DNA of 36,514 nucleotides from Lichenibacterium minor (GTDB lineage Bacteria > Pseudomonadota > Alphaproteobacteria > Rhizobiales > Beijerinckiaceae). Made by a program: the position numbers and the translations under genes. The stretch is from the NCBI RefSeq assembly GCF_004137685.1, contig NZ_QYBB01000039.1, positions 1 through 36,514 of the forward strand, read 5' to 3'. This document shows, in pieces, positions 8,343-16,269 of the stretch; within the stretch, counting starts at the first letter, position 1, and each line of letters opens with the position of its first letter. The notes below the pieces were generated by a model, which had not been told where the DNA came from, made no database searches, and was given only the letters and a program-made list of their open reading frames with translations.

Positions 8343-8972
8343 ATGGACAAGCCCGGACCAGGCGCGCGAGTGCGCCTACAGCAGGCAGCGGTGGAGTTGT
8401 TCCGAGAGCGTGGCTACGACGGCACCACGGCGGCCGAGATCGCGGCGCGCGCCGGCGTGACGGAGCGCACCTTCTTCCGTCACTTCCCGGACAAGCGCGA
8501 GGTGCTGTTCGACGGGCAAGCGGTGCTGGTGGATGCGCTGACGGCATCGATCGTTGACGCGCCGGCCGAGTTGGGGCCGCTCGACACCTTGTTTCGCGCG
8601 TTCCGATCGGTGACGACGCTCCTGGAAGACAACCGCCCCTTCTCCAAGCCCCGGCAGGAGGTCATATCGGCGACACCGGCCCTCCACGAACGCGAGCTGT
8701 CGAAGCTCGAAGCTCTGTCCGAGGCGCTCGCGCTGGCCTTGCAGGGGCGCGGCGTTCCCGCCCTGCCCGCCGCCTTGGCCGCTCGTACCGGCATGGCATC
8801 CTTCGCCCACGCGACGCTCGCGTGGCTTGAAGACGGTGAGCCAGGGCTGTCGCATCACCTCGAATTGGCTGAACGAACCTTGAGAAGCATGTTTCGAGGA
8901 CGACCTTCGCCAGTTCCAACCCTCGATGTCGTCGTCGGGACGACTGAGTTTCCATCGGGAGGACAGGAATAG
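8343..8972 (+). CDS. TetR-family transcriptional regulator
   Basis: The 209-residue protein has a TetR N-terminal helix-turn-helix at about residues 10-56. The region from 'LQQAAVELFRERGYDGTT' through 'EIAARAGVTERTFFRHFPDK' is a near-textbook signature, with TFFRHF at the end of the recognition helix. The remainder is a helical ligand-binding domain without assignable specificity. An AGGAG lies about 6 bases before ATG 8343. The gene is divergent from the SDR at 7349-8236 and the intervening perfect double palindrome is the obvious operator, so it probably represses both itself and the SDR. It converges on the GGT gene of the next operon, with a hairpin in the 190-base gap. Confidence 0.9.
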   Translation: MDKPGPGARVRLQQAAVELFRERGYDGTTAAEIAARAGVTERTFFRHFPDKREVLFDGQAVLVDALTASIVDAPAELGPLDTLFRAFRSVTTLLEDNRPFSKPRQEVISATPALHERELSKLEALSEALALALQGRGVPALPAALAARTGMASFAHATLAWLEDGEPGLSHHLELAERTLRSMFRGRPSPVPTLDVVVGTTEFPSGGQE

Positions 8973-9105
8973 CTTTCCGACCAGAGGCGGGGGATCACAG
9001 GCTTTTTGGTCAGATCAGCGAGGGCCCGCGGCGGGAGCCGTCGATCCCCCGTCGGCTCGCACGATTGCCGTCGAGCCCTTCGGCCGCGGACGCGCGCGGC
9101 GGCGC

Positions 9106-9129
9106 TTCGGGGCCTCCCCCTGCCCCGAA
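9106..9129. terminator. Hairpin between convergent TetR and GGT genes, possible bidirectional terminator
   Basis: TTCGGGGC (9106-9113) and GCCCCGAA (9122-9129) form a perfect 8-base-pair stem with an 8-base loop. It lies 33 bases beyond the GGT stop and 134 bases beyond the TetR stop. There is no T-run on either side, so intrinsic termination is uncertain. Nothing else is recognisable in 8973-9161. Confidence 0.35.
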
Positions 9130-9161
9130 CGCGCGTGCACCCGCCCCGTCCCCGCGGCGCC

Positions 9162-10730
9162 TCATCCCTGCGCCACCGCCGCCGACCACGGCGACATGGC
9201 GTCCGTGATGCCGGTCCGGGCGCCGTCGCGCTGCACGATCATGTTGGGGCAGGCGAAGTTCACCGGCAGCACGGCATGCTCCACCACCTCGACCGGACCG
9301 TCGGCCCCCAGCGCGTCCAGCACGCCCGAGCCGAGGCGCCGGTCGGCCGTGACGCCCTCGGGGCCGGACACGTCGATGCGGGGATGGTGCGCCGCCGCTT
9401 CCGGATCCATCCCGAAGCCCTCGACGAAGAGCAGGCTCTGCGCGACGGCCGCCAGGATGCGGCGGCCGCCCGAGGCGCCGAGCCCCATCGTCGGGACGTC
9501 GCCGTCGCGCAGGATAACCGGGCACATGTTGGTCAGCGGCCTTTTGCCCGGCGCCACCGCATTCGGCCGGCCCGGCGTCGGATCGAACCACATCACGCCG
9601 TTGTTCATCAGCACGCCGCTGCCCGGCAGCACGACGCGGCTCCCCATCGACGACAGCAGCGTCGTGGTCAACGACACCATCGTGCCCTCGGCGTCGCAGA
9701 CGGTGAGGTGGGTAGTGCAGCTGTCCGCGCCGGGCGGCTCGGCGTCGCCCAGCCCTTCGAGCCGCTCCGCATAGGCGGCCCGCATGGCGCGGGCGAAGGC
9801 GGCGAACCAGCCCGCGTCGGGCGAGGCAGCCTCGACGCCCTCCATCGCGGCGAGGACGCGCGCGAGCGTGGGCGCCGCCGTCAGCCCACCGGGCGTCTGC
9901 AGCACGCGGCCGCGCCAGGCGATCTCGTCGGCGGGTCGCAGCCGCGCCGCGCAGCCGGCGAGGTCGGCGCGCGACAGGGCGCCGCCCATCGCGGCCACGT
10001 CGCGCGCGATGCCGGCGGCGACCTCGCCCTCGTAGAGGTCGCGCAGGCCGGCGCGGGCGAGCCGCTCCAGCGTGTCGGCGAGCCGGCCGAGCGGAAGGAA
10101 GCCCGGCGTGCCCTGGTAGGGCGCGACCGGCGGCAGCCCACCCGGAAGATAGATGCGGGCGCTTTCGGGGTAGAGCCGCAAGGTCGCCGCGGCGTTGGCG
10201 ACCTTCAGCGTGGTGAACCAGTCGGCGGCGAGGCCGCGCCGCGCCAGCGCGAGGGCGGGCGCCATCACCTCGGCCAGCGGCAGGCGCCCCCAGCGCGCGT
10301 GCATCGCCGCGTAGCCGGCGACGGCCGAAGGGACGACGAAGGACAGCGGGCCGTGGATGTTGGCGTCGTTCTCCACCTCGGGCCAGGCGAAGAGGTCGCG
10401 CTTGATCCGCCCCGTCAGGGGAAAGCGGGACGGGTCGAGCGCCGCCGGCGCCACCGGGCCGAAGTCGACCGCGGTCGCGCGGCGCTCGCCGGCCGGGTGA
10501 ACCAGCGCGAAGCCGATGCCGCCGAGGCCGGAGTTCCAGGGCTCGACGACGGCGAGCGCCAGGGCGCACCCCACCGCGGCGTCGACGGCGTTGCCGCCGG
10601 CGTCGAGGACCGCCACCCCGGCCTCGGCGGCGTCGCGCGCCTGGGCCGCCACCATGCCGCGCCGGCCGGCCGCGGCGGGCTTCGCCACCCGCCAGTGCTG
10701 GGTGACGTGGGGCGGGAGGTCGTGGATCAT
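9162..10730 (-). CDS. Gamma-glutamyltransferase family protein
   Basis: This 522-residue Ntn-hydrolase of the GGT family is normally made as a proenzyme that cleaves itself before a threonine to give two subunits. The cleavage site and nucleophile are visible as CTTHLTVCD, with Thr339 the expected new N-terminus. The downstream motifs 'PGSGVLMNNGVMWFDP' and 'MGLGASGGRRI' form the oxyanion and substrate region. The N-terminal 'LDAGGNAVDAAV' is also typical. No signal peptide is seen, so a cytoplasmic enzyme is likely, unlike periplasmic Ggt. ATG 10730 has GGAG 6 bases upstream, while GTG 10745 overlaps the amidase stop (GTGA) and is an alternative. It is the last gene of operon A and would hydrolyse a gamma-glutamyl or related amide bond. 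The exact substrate is unknown. Confidence 0.88.
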   Translation of the reverse strand: MIHDLPPHVTQHWRVAKPAAAGRRGMVAAQARDAAEAGVAVLDAGGNAVDAAVGCALALAVVEPWNSGLGGIGFALVHPAGERRATAVDFGPVAPAALDPSRFPLTGRIKRDLFAWPEVENDANIHGPLSFVVPSAVAGYAAMHARWGRLPLAEVMAPALALARRGLAADWFTTLKVANAAATLRLYPESARIYLPGGLPPVAPYQGTPGFLPLGRLADTLERLARAGLRDLYEGEVAAGIARDVAAMGGALSRADLAGCAARLRPADEIAWRGRVLQTPGGLTAAPTLARVLAAMEGVEAASPDAGWFAAFARAMRAAYAERLEGLGDAEPPGADSCTTHLTVCDAEGTMVSLTTTLLSSMGSRVVLPGSGVLMNNGVMWFDPTPGRPNAVAPGKRPLTNMCPVILRDGDVPTMGLGASGGRRILAAVAQSLLFVEGFGMDPEAAAHHPRIDVSGPEGVTADRRLGSGVLDALGADGPVEVVEHAVLPVNFACPNMIVQRDGARTGITDAMSPWSAAVAQG

Positions 10731-10741
10731 CGCGGGCTCCG

Positions 10742-12136
10742 TCACGCGGGGTCGACCGGCGCGGGCGGCACGCCGCCGGCCTCGACGGCCTCGCCGGCCA
10801 GGAAACACAGGTCCTCGCGGAAGCGCGCCGCCACGAGCTGCACGCCCACCGGCACCGTGCCGACGAGGCCCGTCGTCACCGTCAGGCCCGGCAGCCCCAG
10901 CAGGGGCAGGCCGACCTGTGGCATCTGCGCTTCCCACAGCGCGTCGAAGGCCGCTTTGCCGGTCATGTCGAGCCCGTCCGGCACGGGCAGCTCGGCCGAA
11001 ACGGGCAGCAGCAGCACGGCGTAGCGGTCGAGGAAGAGCTGCCACTGGCGCACCAGCGTGGCGCGCCGCACCAGCAGGCCGGACAGGAAGTCCGGCGGCA
11101 CGGCTTCCGCCGCGGTGCGGTGGTGGTTCAGAAGCGACAGCGCGCCGGGATCGCCTTCCCGCTCGGCGGCCGCGAGGAGGCCACCGAAGCCGTCGCCGAG
11201 CCAGAGCCGCGTTTGCAGCGCAGCGGCCTCGCGCAGGGGCGGGGCCTCGACCTCTTCGACGCTCCAGCCCGCGGCCTCCAGCCTCCGGGCCGCGTCGCGC
11301 AGCGCCGCCTCGACCTCGGGCACGGTGGCGAGCCCGTCGGGCCGGATGCAGAGCGCCGCGCGACGCGGCACCCCCGGCCCGTCGAGCGGCGCCGGCACCC
11401 ACCAGGGGTCGCGCGCATCGGGTCCGGCCAGGGCGGCGAGGCCGAGGCGGAGGTCGCCGACCGTGCGGGCGATGGGGCCCGAAACGGCGGTGACCTGGCC
11501 CGAGATGACGCGTTCGGGCGCGGTGGCGTTGTAGGCGGCCACGCGGCCGAGGCTCGGCCGCAGCCCGTGCACACCGCACGCATAGGCGGGGTAGCGGATC
11601 GAACCCGCGATGTCGGTGCCGTGGGCGATGTGGCCGATGCCGGAAGCGACCGCGGCCGCGGCCCCGCCCGAGGAGCCGCCCGGCGTGAGCGATGGGTCGC
11701 GCGGGTTGCGGGTGGCGCCGTGGAGCAGGTTGTCGGTGAACCACCGCAGCGAGAAGGCCGGGGTGTTGGTGCGCCCGAGGATCACGGCGCCGGAGCGCCG
11801 GACATTGTCGACGACCGGAGACGACGCCTCGGCGACGAGGTCGCGCTGGAGGCGGACGCCGTTGGTGGTGGCGAAGCCGCGCTGGTCGACGTTGACCTTC
11901 ACGGTCACCGGCACGCCCGCCAGGGGGCCGGGATCCTCGCCCCGCGCGAGCCGCGCGTCGAGCGCGTCGGCCTCGGCCAGCACTTCGCCGGGGCGATGGT
12001 CCACCACGGCGTTGACGGCGGGGTTGACGGCGTCGAGGCGGTCGAGGGCGGAGCGGGCGGCCTCGCGGGCCGACACGTCGCGGCGCCGCACCAGGGCCGC
12101 GAGGTCGCAGGCGGACAGGCGCCAAAGGTCGGTCAT
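10742..12136 (-). CDS. Amidase-signature family amidase
   Basis: This 464-residue amidase-signature enzyme has the complete Ser-cisSer-Lys triad: K80 in VTVKVN, S155 in the TPGGSSGGAA block and nucleophile S179 in DIAGSIRYPA. The 24-residue spacing between the two serines is exactly that of characterised members. It should hydrolyse a carboxamide to acid and ammonia, or release an amine, in the cytoplasm. The relatively generic C-terminus gives no substrate clue. It lies 8 bases downstream of the MlrC remnant and overlaps or abuts the GGT gene, so it is co-transcribed in operon A with an amino-acid ABC importer and a D-amino-acid dehydrogenase. An amino-acid amide or peptide-like amide is therefore the likeliest substrate. 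GatA is unlikely, as no gatB or gatC is present. Confidence 0.88.
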   Translation of the reverse strand: MTDLWRLSACDLAALVRRRDVSAREAARSALDRLDAVNPAVNAVVDHRPGEVLAEADALDARLARGEDPGPLAGVPVTVKVNVDQRGFATTNGVRLQRDLVAEASSPVVDNVRRSGAVILGRTNTPAFSLRWFTDNLLHGATRNPRDPSLTPGGSSGGAAAAVASGIGHIAHGTDIAGSIRYPAYACGVHGLRPSLGRVAAYNATAPERVISGQVTAVSGPIARTVGDLRLGLAALAGPDARDPWWVPAPLDGPGVPRRAALCIRPDGLATVPEVEAALRDAARRLEAAGWSVEEVEAPPLREAAALQTRLWLGDGFGGLLAAAEREGDPGALSLLNHHRTAAEAVPPDFLSGLLVRRATLVRQWQLFLDRYAVLLLPVSAELPVPDGLDMTGKAAFDALWEAQMPQVGLPLLGLPGLTVTTGLVGTVPVGVQLVAARFREDLCFLAGEAVEAGGVPPAPVDPA

Positions 12137-12144
12137 GGTGGGGC

Positions 12145-12468
12145 TCACGGGTTCGGCGGGGCGAAGGGATCGGCGACCTGCGGCCACAGCGGGCGGCCGG
12201 CCTTGGGCAGGCGCAGCGCGGCGAAGTCCGGCGAGGCCGTTCCGGGCGCCGCCACGGAGGCGATGGGGTCGCAGGCCGGGGCGAAGCCGGCGGCGAAATG
12301 CTGGGCCGACTTGACCACCACGGCCGGCATCGGATGGGCGAAATCGGAGGTCCCGTCCGTCGATCCCGCCCCGCGGTGGAACATGCATTCCCGGAACGCC
12401 GCCCGGCCCGTCGGGATGGGGGAGAACGTGTCGGTTTCGGTGCCGAGCGTGGCGATGAAGGTCTTCAC
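12145..12468 (-). pseudogene. M81-family (MlrC-like) metallopeptidase with large internal in-frame deletion
   Basis: The 107-residue frame joins two ends of an MlrC/M81 protein. Its beginning, 'VKTFIATLGTETDTFSPIP' and 'TGRAAFRECMFHRG', is the conserved N-terminus. Its end, 'VVVKSAQHFAAGFAP' followed by 'VAAPGTASPDFAALRL' and 'RPLWPQVADPFAPP', is the conserved C-terminus. Full-length relatives are near 490-500 residues, so roughly 380 internal residues holding the metal ligands are gone, and the join falls near DFAHPM/PAVVVK with the frame preserved. MlrC cleaves linear D-residue-containing peptides (linearised microcystin). Here catalysis must be lost. GTG 12468 with GGGGAA upstream is the usual start, and ATG 12507 is an in-frame alternative. 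It sits between the D-amino-acid dehydrogenase and amidase genes of operon A, where an intact M81 gene would make functional sense. Confidence 0.7.
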
Positions 12469-12542
12469 GGCGTCGTTCCCCGTCGGGCGGTCATCGATCG
12501 CATGCATGATTCCGACCAGACGCGCGCGGCGCCCCGGCGCCT

Positions 12543-13841
12543 TCAACGGCGCCCGGCGGCGAGGCGGAACCGGCGGGGATCGTAGGGCGCCACGCCCGTT
12601 CCGGGGCGCGCGCCCGCGACGAGCGACGACACGAGCTCGGCGGTGACGGGCGCCGCCGCCAAGCCGACGTGGCCGTGGCCGAAGGCATAGATCACCTCGG
12701 GGCAGCGCGACGCACGGCCGATCACCGGCAGGCCGTCGGGCGTCGAGGGGCGATGGCCCATCCAGGTCGCCACCCGCCCGCCCGCCGCCTCGATGGCCCC
12801 GACCTCGCCCGCGAGACCGTCGTAGGTCCGGAGCGCGTGGTCGAGCAGCACCCGGGCGCGGCGCCAGTCGGGCGGGGCGTCCGTCGCGGCGAGTTCCACC
12901 TGGCCGGACACGCGCAGGCCCGCGCGCGTCGGCGTGTTCGCCTGCCGGCCGTCGCTGGGCATGACGGGCAGCGGCGGGCCGGCGGTCGCGCCCGGGATCA
13001 CGGCGTGGTAGCCGCGCTCGGCCGCGAGGGGGACCCGGTCGCCCGCGGCGTGCGCCAGCGGACCCGAGCGGATGCCGGCCGCCACCACGGCCCGCGTGCA
13101 CGGCAGCGGGCCGTCGACCGTCAGCACGGCGTCGAGGCGGGAGCCCGAGACGGCGAAGCCCGTGGCCCGCGTCCGGCGCACCGCCAGGCCCCGACGCACG
13201 AGGTCCCGCGCGAGGGCTTCGAGGTAGGCTCCGGGGTCGAGGCAGTGCGCGCCGGCCTCGACAAGGGCTCCGAAGCCGTAACGGCGGGACAGGGTGGGCA
13301 CGCGAGCGTGCAGGGCCGCGGCATCGAGCTCCGTCCAGCCGACGCCGTTGTCGCGCCGCAGCCGCCAGGCGAGCGCTTCCCGGGCGAAGTCGGCGCGCGA
13401 CGGGTAGGCGTAGAGCAGGCCGTCCCGCCGGATCAGCTCCGGCACGCCCGCCGCGGCCGCCAGCGCGGCGTGGCGCGCCGGGGCGTCGGCCAGCAGCGGC
13501 GCGAGCGCCCGCGCGGTGCGCTCGACGCGCGGAACCGTGGCGCCGGCGAGCAGGAAGCGCACGAGCCAGGGCGCGAGCCGCGGCAGCGCGGCCGGGCGGA
13601 TCGTCAGCGGCCCGAGCGGGTCGGCGAGGAAGCCCGGCACGCGCCGCCACAGGCCGGGCATCGCCATCGGCACCACGGAGGCGGGGCTGATCCACGCGCC
13701 GTTGCCGAAGGAAGCCCCGTGCCGCCCGCCGAACGGCTCGGGCTCGACCAGCGTGACGCGGTGGCCGGCCCGCAGCAGCTCGGCCGCGCAGCAGAGCCCC
13801 ACCACGCCGCCCCCGACCACGGCCACGTGCCGCGCCGTCAC
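12543..13841 (-). CDS. FAD-dependent D-amino-acid dehydrogenase/oxidase (DadA-like)
   Basis: This 432-residue flavoprotein of the DAO superfamily has the FAD-binding dinucleotide motif VVGGGVVGLCCAAEL at about residues 8-22. 'GRHGASFGNGAWISP' follows, with the GN-A stretch typical of the DadA group. Near the C-terminus are the substrate/FAD motifs 'TWMGHRPSTPDGLPVIGR' and 'YAFGHGHVGL'. DadA-type enzymes oxidatively deaminate D-amino acids at the inner membrane, passing electrons to quinone. ATG 13841 overlaps the stop of the ATPase gene (ATGA). In operon A it follows a polar amino-acid importer and precedes amide hydrolases, supporting a role in consuming D-amino acids released from the imported compound. 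Glycine oxidase or another amino-acid oxidase activity is a less likely alternative. Confidence 0.87.
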   Translation of the reverse strand: MTARHVAVVGGGVVGLCCAAELLRAGHRVTLVEPEPFGGRHGASFGNGAWISPASVVPMAMPGLWRRVPGFLADPLGPLTIRPAALPRLAPWLVRFLLAGATVPRVERTARALAPLLADAPARHAALAAAAGVPELIRRDGLLYAYPSRADFAREALAWRLRRDNGVGWTELDAAALHARVPTLSRRYGFGALVEAGAHCLDPGAYLEALARDLVRRGLAVRRTRATGFAVSGSRLDAVLTVDGPLPCTRAVVAAGIRSGPLAHAAGDRVPLAAERGYHAVIPGATAGPPLPVMPSDGRQANTPTRAGLRVSGQVELAATDAPPDWRRARVLLDHALRTYDGLAGEVGAIEAAGGRVATWMGHRPSTPDGLPVIGRASRCPEVIYAFGHGHVGLAAAPVTAELVSSLVAGARPGTGVAPYDPRRFRLAAGRR

Positions 13842-14623
13842 GGGGCCGCCGGGGCGGAGCGCCCCCCGTGGAAATGGCCGAGGAAGGTCCGCGTCGCGGG
13901 TTCGCGCGGGTCCTCGATGACCTGCCGGGCGGGCCCTTCCTCCACCACGACGCCGTCGCGCATGAAGGCGACGCGGTCGGCGACGTCGCGGGCGAAGGCC
14001 ATCTCGTGGGTGACCAGCACGGTGGTCATGCCGCCCCGCGCGAGGTCGCGGATCACCGCCAGCACCTCGCCGACGAGCTTGGGATCGAGCGCCGACGTGG
14101 CCTCGTCGAAGAGCATCACCTCGGGCTCCATGGCGAGCGCACGGGCGATGGCGACGCGCTGCTTCTGCCCGCCCGACAGGCTCGCCGGGTGATCGCCCGC
14201 CTTGCCGGCGAGGCCCACCCGGTCGAGCAGCGACAGGGCCATGGGGCGGGCGACGTCGCGCTTCACGCCCTTCACCACCACGGGGCCGCTCATGACGTTG
14301 TCGATCACGCTCATGTGCGGGAACAGGTTGAAGCCCTGGAACACCATGCCGGCGCGGGCCCGGAAGGCGGCCATCTCACGGTCGGGCGGCAGGCGGCGCC
14401 GGCCGTCGAAGTCGAGCCTGCGGTCGCCCACCCGAACGCTGCCGGCGTCCGGCGTGTCGAGGAGGTTGATGCAGCGCAGCAGCGTCGACTTGCCGGAGCC
14501 GCTCGGCCCGATCAGCGCCACGGCGCCGCCGCGCGGCACGCGGAGGTCGATGCCCTTCAACACGTCGAGCCGGCCGAAGCGCTTACGCAGCCCCCGCACG
14601 GCGACCATCGCTTCGCTCGTCAC
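13838..14623 (-). CDS. Polar amino-acid ABC transporter ATP-binding protein
   Basis: This 261-residue ATPase is of the GlnQ/HisP type. Walker A GPSGSGKS is at residues 39-46, and the Q-loop lies in VFQGFNLFPHM. The ABC signature LSGGQKQR is followed by RALAMEP, with Walker B VMLFDEATSALDP and the H-loop in VTHEM. The residue after the Walker B glutamate is Ala instead of the usual Pro (DEAT), which is found in this subfamily. It powers import through the permease encoded just upstream. GTG 14623 overlaps that gene's TGA (GTGA), and ATG 14608 is an alternative start closer to the conserved 'MVAVRGLRKRFG'. The stop overlaps the next start (ATGA), so the three genes should be translationally coupled. 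Confidence 0.92.
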   Translation of the reverse strand: MTSEAMVAVRGLRKRFGRLDVLKGIDLRVPRGGAVALIGPSGSGKSTLLRCINLLDTPDAGSVRVGDRRLDFDGRRRLPPDREMAAFRARAGMVFQGFNLFPHMSVIDNVMSGPVVVKGVKRDVARPMALSLLDRVGLAGKAGDHPASLSGGQKQRVAIARALAMEPEVMLFDEATSALDPKLVGEVLAVIRDLARGGMTTVLVTHEMAFARDVADRVAFMRDGVVVEEGPARQVIEDPREPATRTFLGHFHGGRSAPAAP

Positions 14624-15288
14624 GCCGCCACCCGCGACGGTCGGGTTTCCAGCAAGCGCGCGAGCTGCGTCAGCGGCAGCAGGATGGCGAAGTAGACGAC
14701 GGCCACCATCGTGTAGACTTCGAGCGGCCGGTAGGTCGCCGAGGTGATCAGCTGCCCCTGGTAGAGCAGGTCCGGCACCGCGAGGGTCGACACCAGCGAG
14801 GTGTTCTTCAGCTGCAGGATCGTCTGGTTGACGAGCGGCGGCACCATGCGGCGCAACGCCTGGGGCAGCACGACGCTGCGCATCAGCTTGGCCCGCGTCA
14901 TGCCGAGCGCCCGCCCGGCGTCCCATTGCCCAGGCTCGACGCCGCGGATGCCGCCGCGGATGATCTCGGCGTAGAACGCGCCGCCGTAGAGCGACAGCGT
15001 GATCACGGCCGCCGCGGCGGGCGACAGCTCGACTCCCACCAGCACCGGCAGGGCGTAGTAGATCCACACGAGCTGCACCAGCACGGGGGTGCAGCGGAAC
15101 ACCTCCATCAACGCCACGAGCGGCGCCGCCATCCAGGGGCGGCCGGCGATGCGCCCGAGCGCGATCACGGCGCCCGCGAGGAAGCCCAGCACGGACGTCA
15201 GCAACGTGAAGCCCACCGTGTAGGCGATGCCGATGCCGATCAGCCCCCTGTACTGCCACAGGAAGCCGAAGTCCCACTCGTAGTGCAT
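14620..15288 (-). CDS. Polar amino-acid ABC transporter permease
   Basis: The 222-residue inner-membrane permease belongs to the HisM/GlnP family. It has about five hydrophobic helices, the family motif 'EVFRCTPVLVQLVWIYYA' in the middle and an EAA-type cytoplasmic loop 'DAGRALGMTRAKLMRSVVLP' that contacts the ATPase. Only one permease gene is present, so it likely works as a homodimer. ATG 15288 lies 6 bases after the stop of the binding-protein gene. Together with 13838-14623 and 15295-16149 it forms a complete importer, separate from the one encoded at 24865-25728. The presence of two such importers in one window indicates two distinct compounds or overlapping specificity. Confidence 0.92.
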   Translation of the reverse strand: MHYEWDFGFLWQYRGLIGIGIAYTVGFTLLTSVLGFLAGAVIALGRIAGRPWMAAPLVALMEVFRCTPVLVQLVWIYYALPVLVGVELSPAAAAVITLSLYGGAFYAEIIRGGIRGVEPGQWDAGRALGMTRAKLMRSVVLPQALRRMVPPLVNQTILQLKNTSLVSTLAVPDLLYQGQLITSATYRPLEVYTMVAVVYFAILLPLTQLARLLETRPSRVAA

Positions 15289-15294
15289 CGCCGC

Positions 15295-16149
15295 CTACAG
15301 CTGCACGTTGGCCGGCACGTCGGCGGCCGCGACGCCCACCAGGGCCAGGCCGTCGGTGATCCAGCCGCGCACCACGCCGAGCGACTTGTTGTATTCCAGC
15401 CAGGCGTCCACGAAGGAGCGGAAGCGCCCGTCGGCGTCGACCCGCATGCCGACGCAGGTGGGCTGCTGGATGAGCGGGGTCGGCACGATCATGCGGCCGA
15501 GCCGCGGGTTCTTCTTCACGCTGACCAGGGCCAGCAGCACGACCTGGATCACGCAGTCGGCCCGTCCGGCCTGCACCGCCAGCATGGCGTCGTCCGGCGT
15601 CTTCAAGGCCACCAGCGTGGCGTGGGGCAGGACGCGGCGGGCGAAGCTGTCGTGGGTCGAGCCGATGTCGACCGCCACGCGGATCTCGGGCCTGTCGAGG
15701 TCCGACCAGGACGCGGCCTCGAATCCCGGCTTGGCGATGACCGTGAAGGTGTTCTCGAGCAGCGGGCGGGAGAAGTCGACCACCAGGGCGCGGGCGGGCG
15801 TGGGCGACAGGCCGAAGGCGACGTCGATCTTGCCGGCCTGGAGGTCCAGCACGGCGTTGCCCCAGGTGGTCTCCACCACCTCGGCCTCGGCTTCCATGCT
15901 GTGGGCGAGGTCGTTCCCCATCGCCATGCAGAAGCCCGACCAGCCGCCCGACGCGATGTCCTTGTGGTAATAGGGCTCGGTCCCGGCGATGCCGGCGATG
16001 CGGAGCTTCTTCGAGGAGCGGATGCGCGCGAAGGTGCCCTCGCCGGGCGCCGCGTCGGCCACGGCCGGCGACGCCGCGAGCCCGGCCGCCGCGACCGCGG
16101 TGGCGGCCCCGAGCCCGACGAGCCCCATCATGCTTCGCCTGTCCTGCAT
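15295..16149 (-). CDS. Amino-acid ABC transporter substrate-binding protein (family 3)
   Basis: This 284-residue periplasmic binding protein has an N-terminal export signal with an arginine pair (MQDRRSMMGLVGLGA) and a long hydrophobic stretch to about residue 32, possibly a Tat-type signal. The mature part shows the family 3 layout: 'LRIAGIAGTEPYYHKD', 'AEVVETTWGNAVLDLQAGKI', 'DVAFGLSPTPARALVVDFS' and a second domain from about residue 140. It differs clearly from the three binding proteins of operon B, lacking their cysteine pair. AAGGA is 8 bases before ATG 16149. It is the first gene of operon A and is divergent from the racemase-family gene at 16270. The ligand is probably an amino acid or a small peptide-like compound, as inferred from downstream enzymes. 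Confidence 0.9.
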   Translation of the reverse strand: MQDRRSMMGLVGLGAATAVAAAGLAASPAVADAAPGEGTFARIRSSKKLRIAGIAGTEPYYHKDIASGGWSGFCMAMGNDLAHSMEAEAEVVETTWGNAVLDLQAGKIDVAFGLSPTPARALVVDFSRPLLENTFTVIAKPGFEAASWSDLDRPEIRVAVDIGSTHDSFARRVLPHATLVALKTPDDAMLAVQAGRADCVIQVVLLALVSVKKNPRLGRMIVPTPLIQQPTCVGMRVDADGRFRSFVDAWLEYNKSLGVVRGWITDGLALVGVAAADVPANVQL

Positions 16150-16201
16150 CCGATTCGTCCTTCGCGATCTGCCCGGCGGCCAGCTTGCCCCGCCGCGGCG
16201 G

Positions 16202-16240
16202 CGCTGCATAGCGCCGGGGGCCCGGAACCTGCATGCAGCG
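16202..16240. promoter_or_regulatory. Inverted repeat in divergent region of operon A and racemase gene
   Basis: CGCTGCAT (16202-16209) and ATGCAGCG (16233-16240) are perfect 8-base inverted arms about 31 bases centre to centre. The right arm overlaps a 10-base palindrome CTGCATGCAG (16229-16238). The element lies in the 120-base gap between the divergent starts at 16149 and 16270. It is a candidate regulator site. No regulator gene is adjacent, so the cognate factor is unknown. Confidence 0.35.
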
Positions 16241-16269
16241 ACCGGGCCAGGGCCCGGGGGACGGACGGG

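Noticed and set aside
9162..12125. A very long minus-strand frame spanning two genes
   Set aside because: Only its C-terminal part from 10730 is the GGT gene. The upstream part is an out-of-frame shadow of the amidase, open because of the high G+C content.
10742..12136. Assignment as GatA of the amidotransferase
   Set aside because: There is no gatB or gatC nearby and the setting is catabolic, so a generic amidase is safer.
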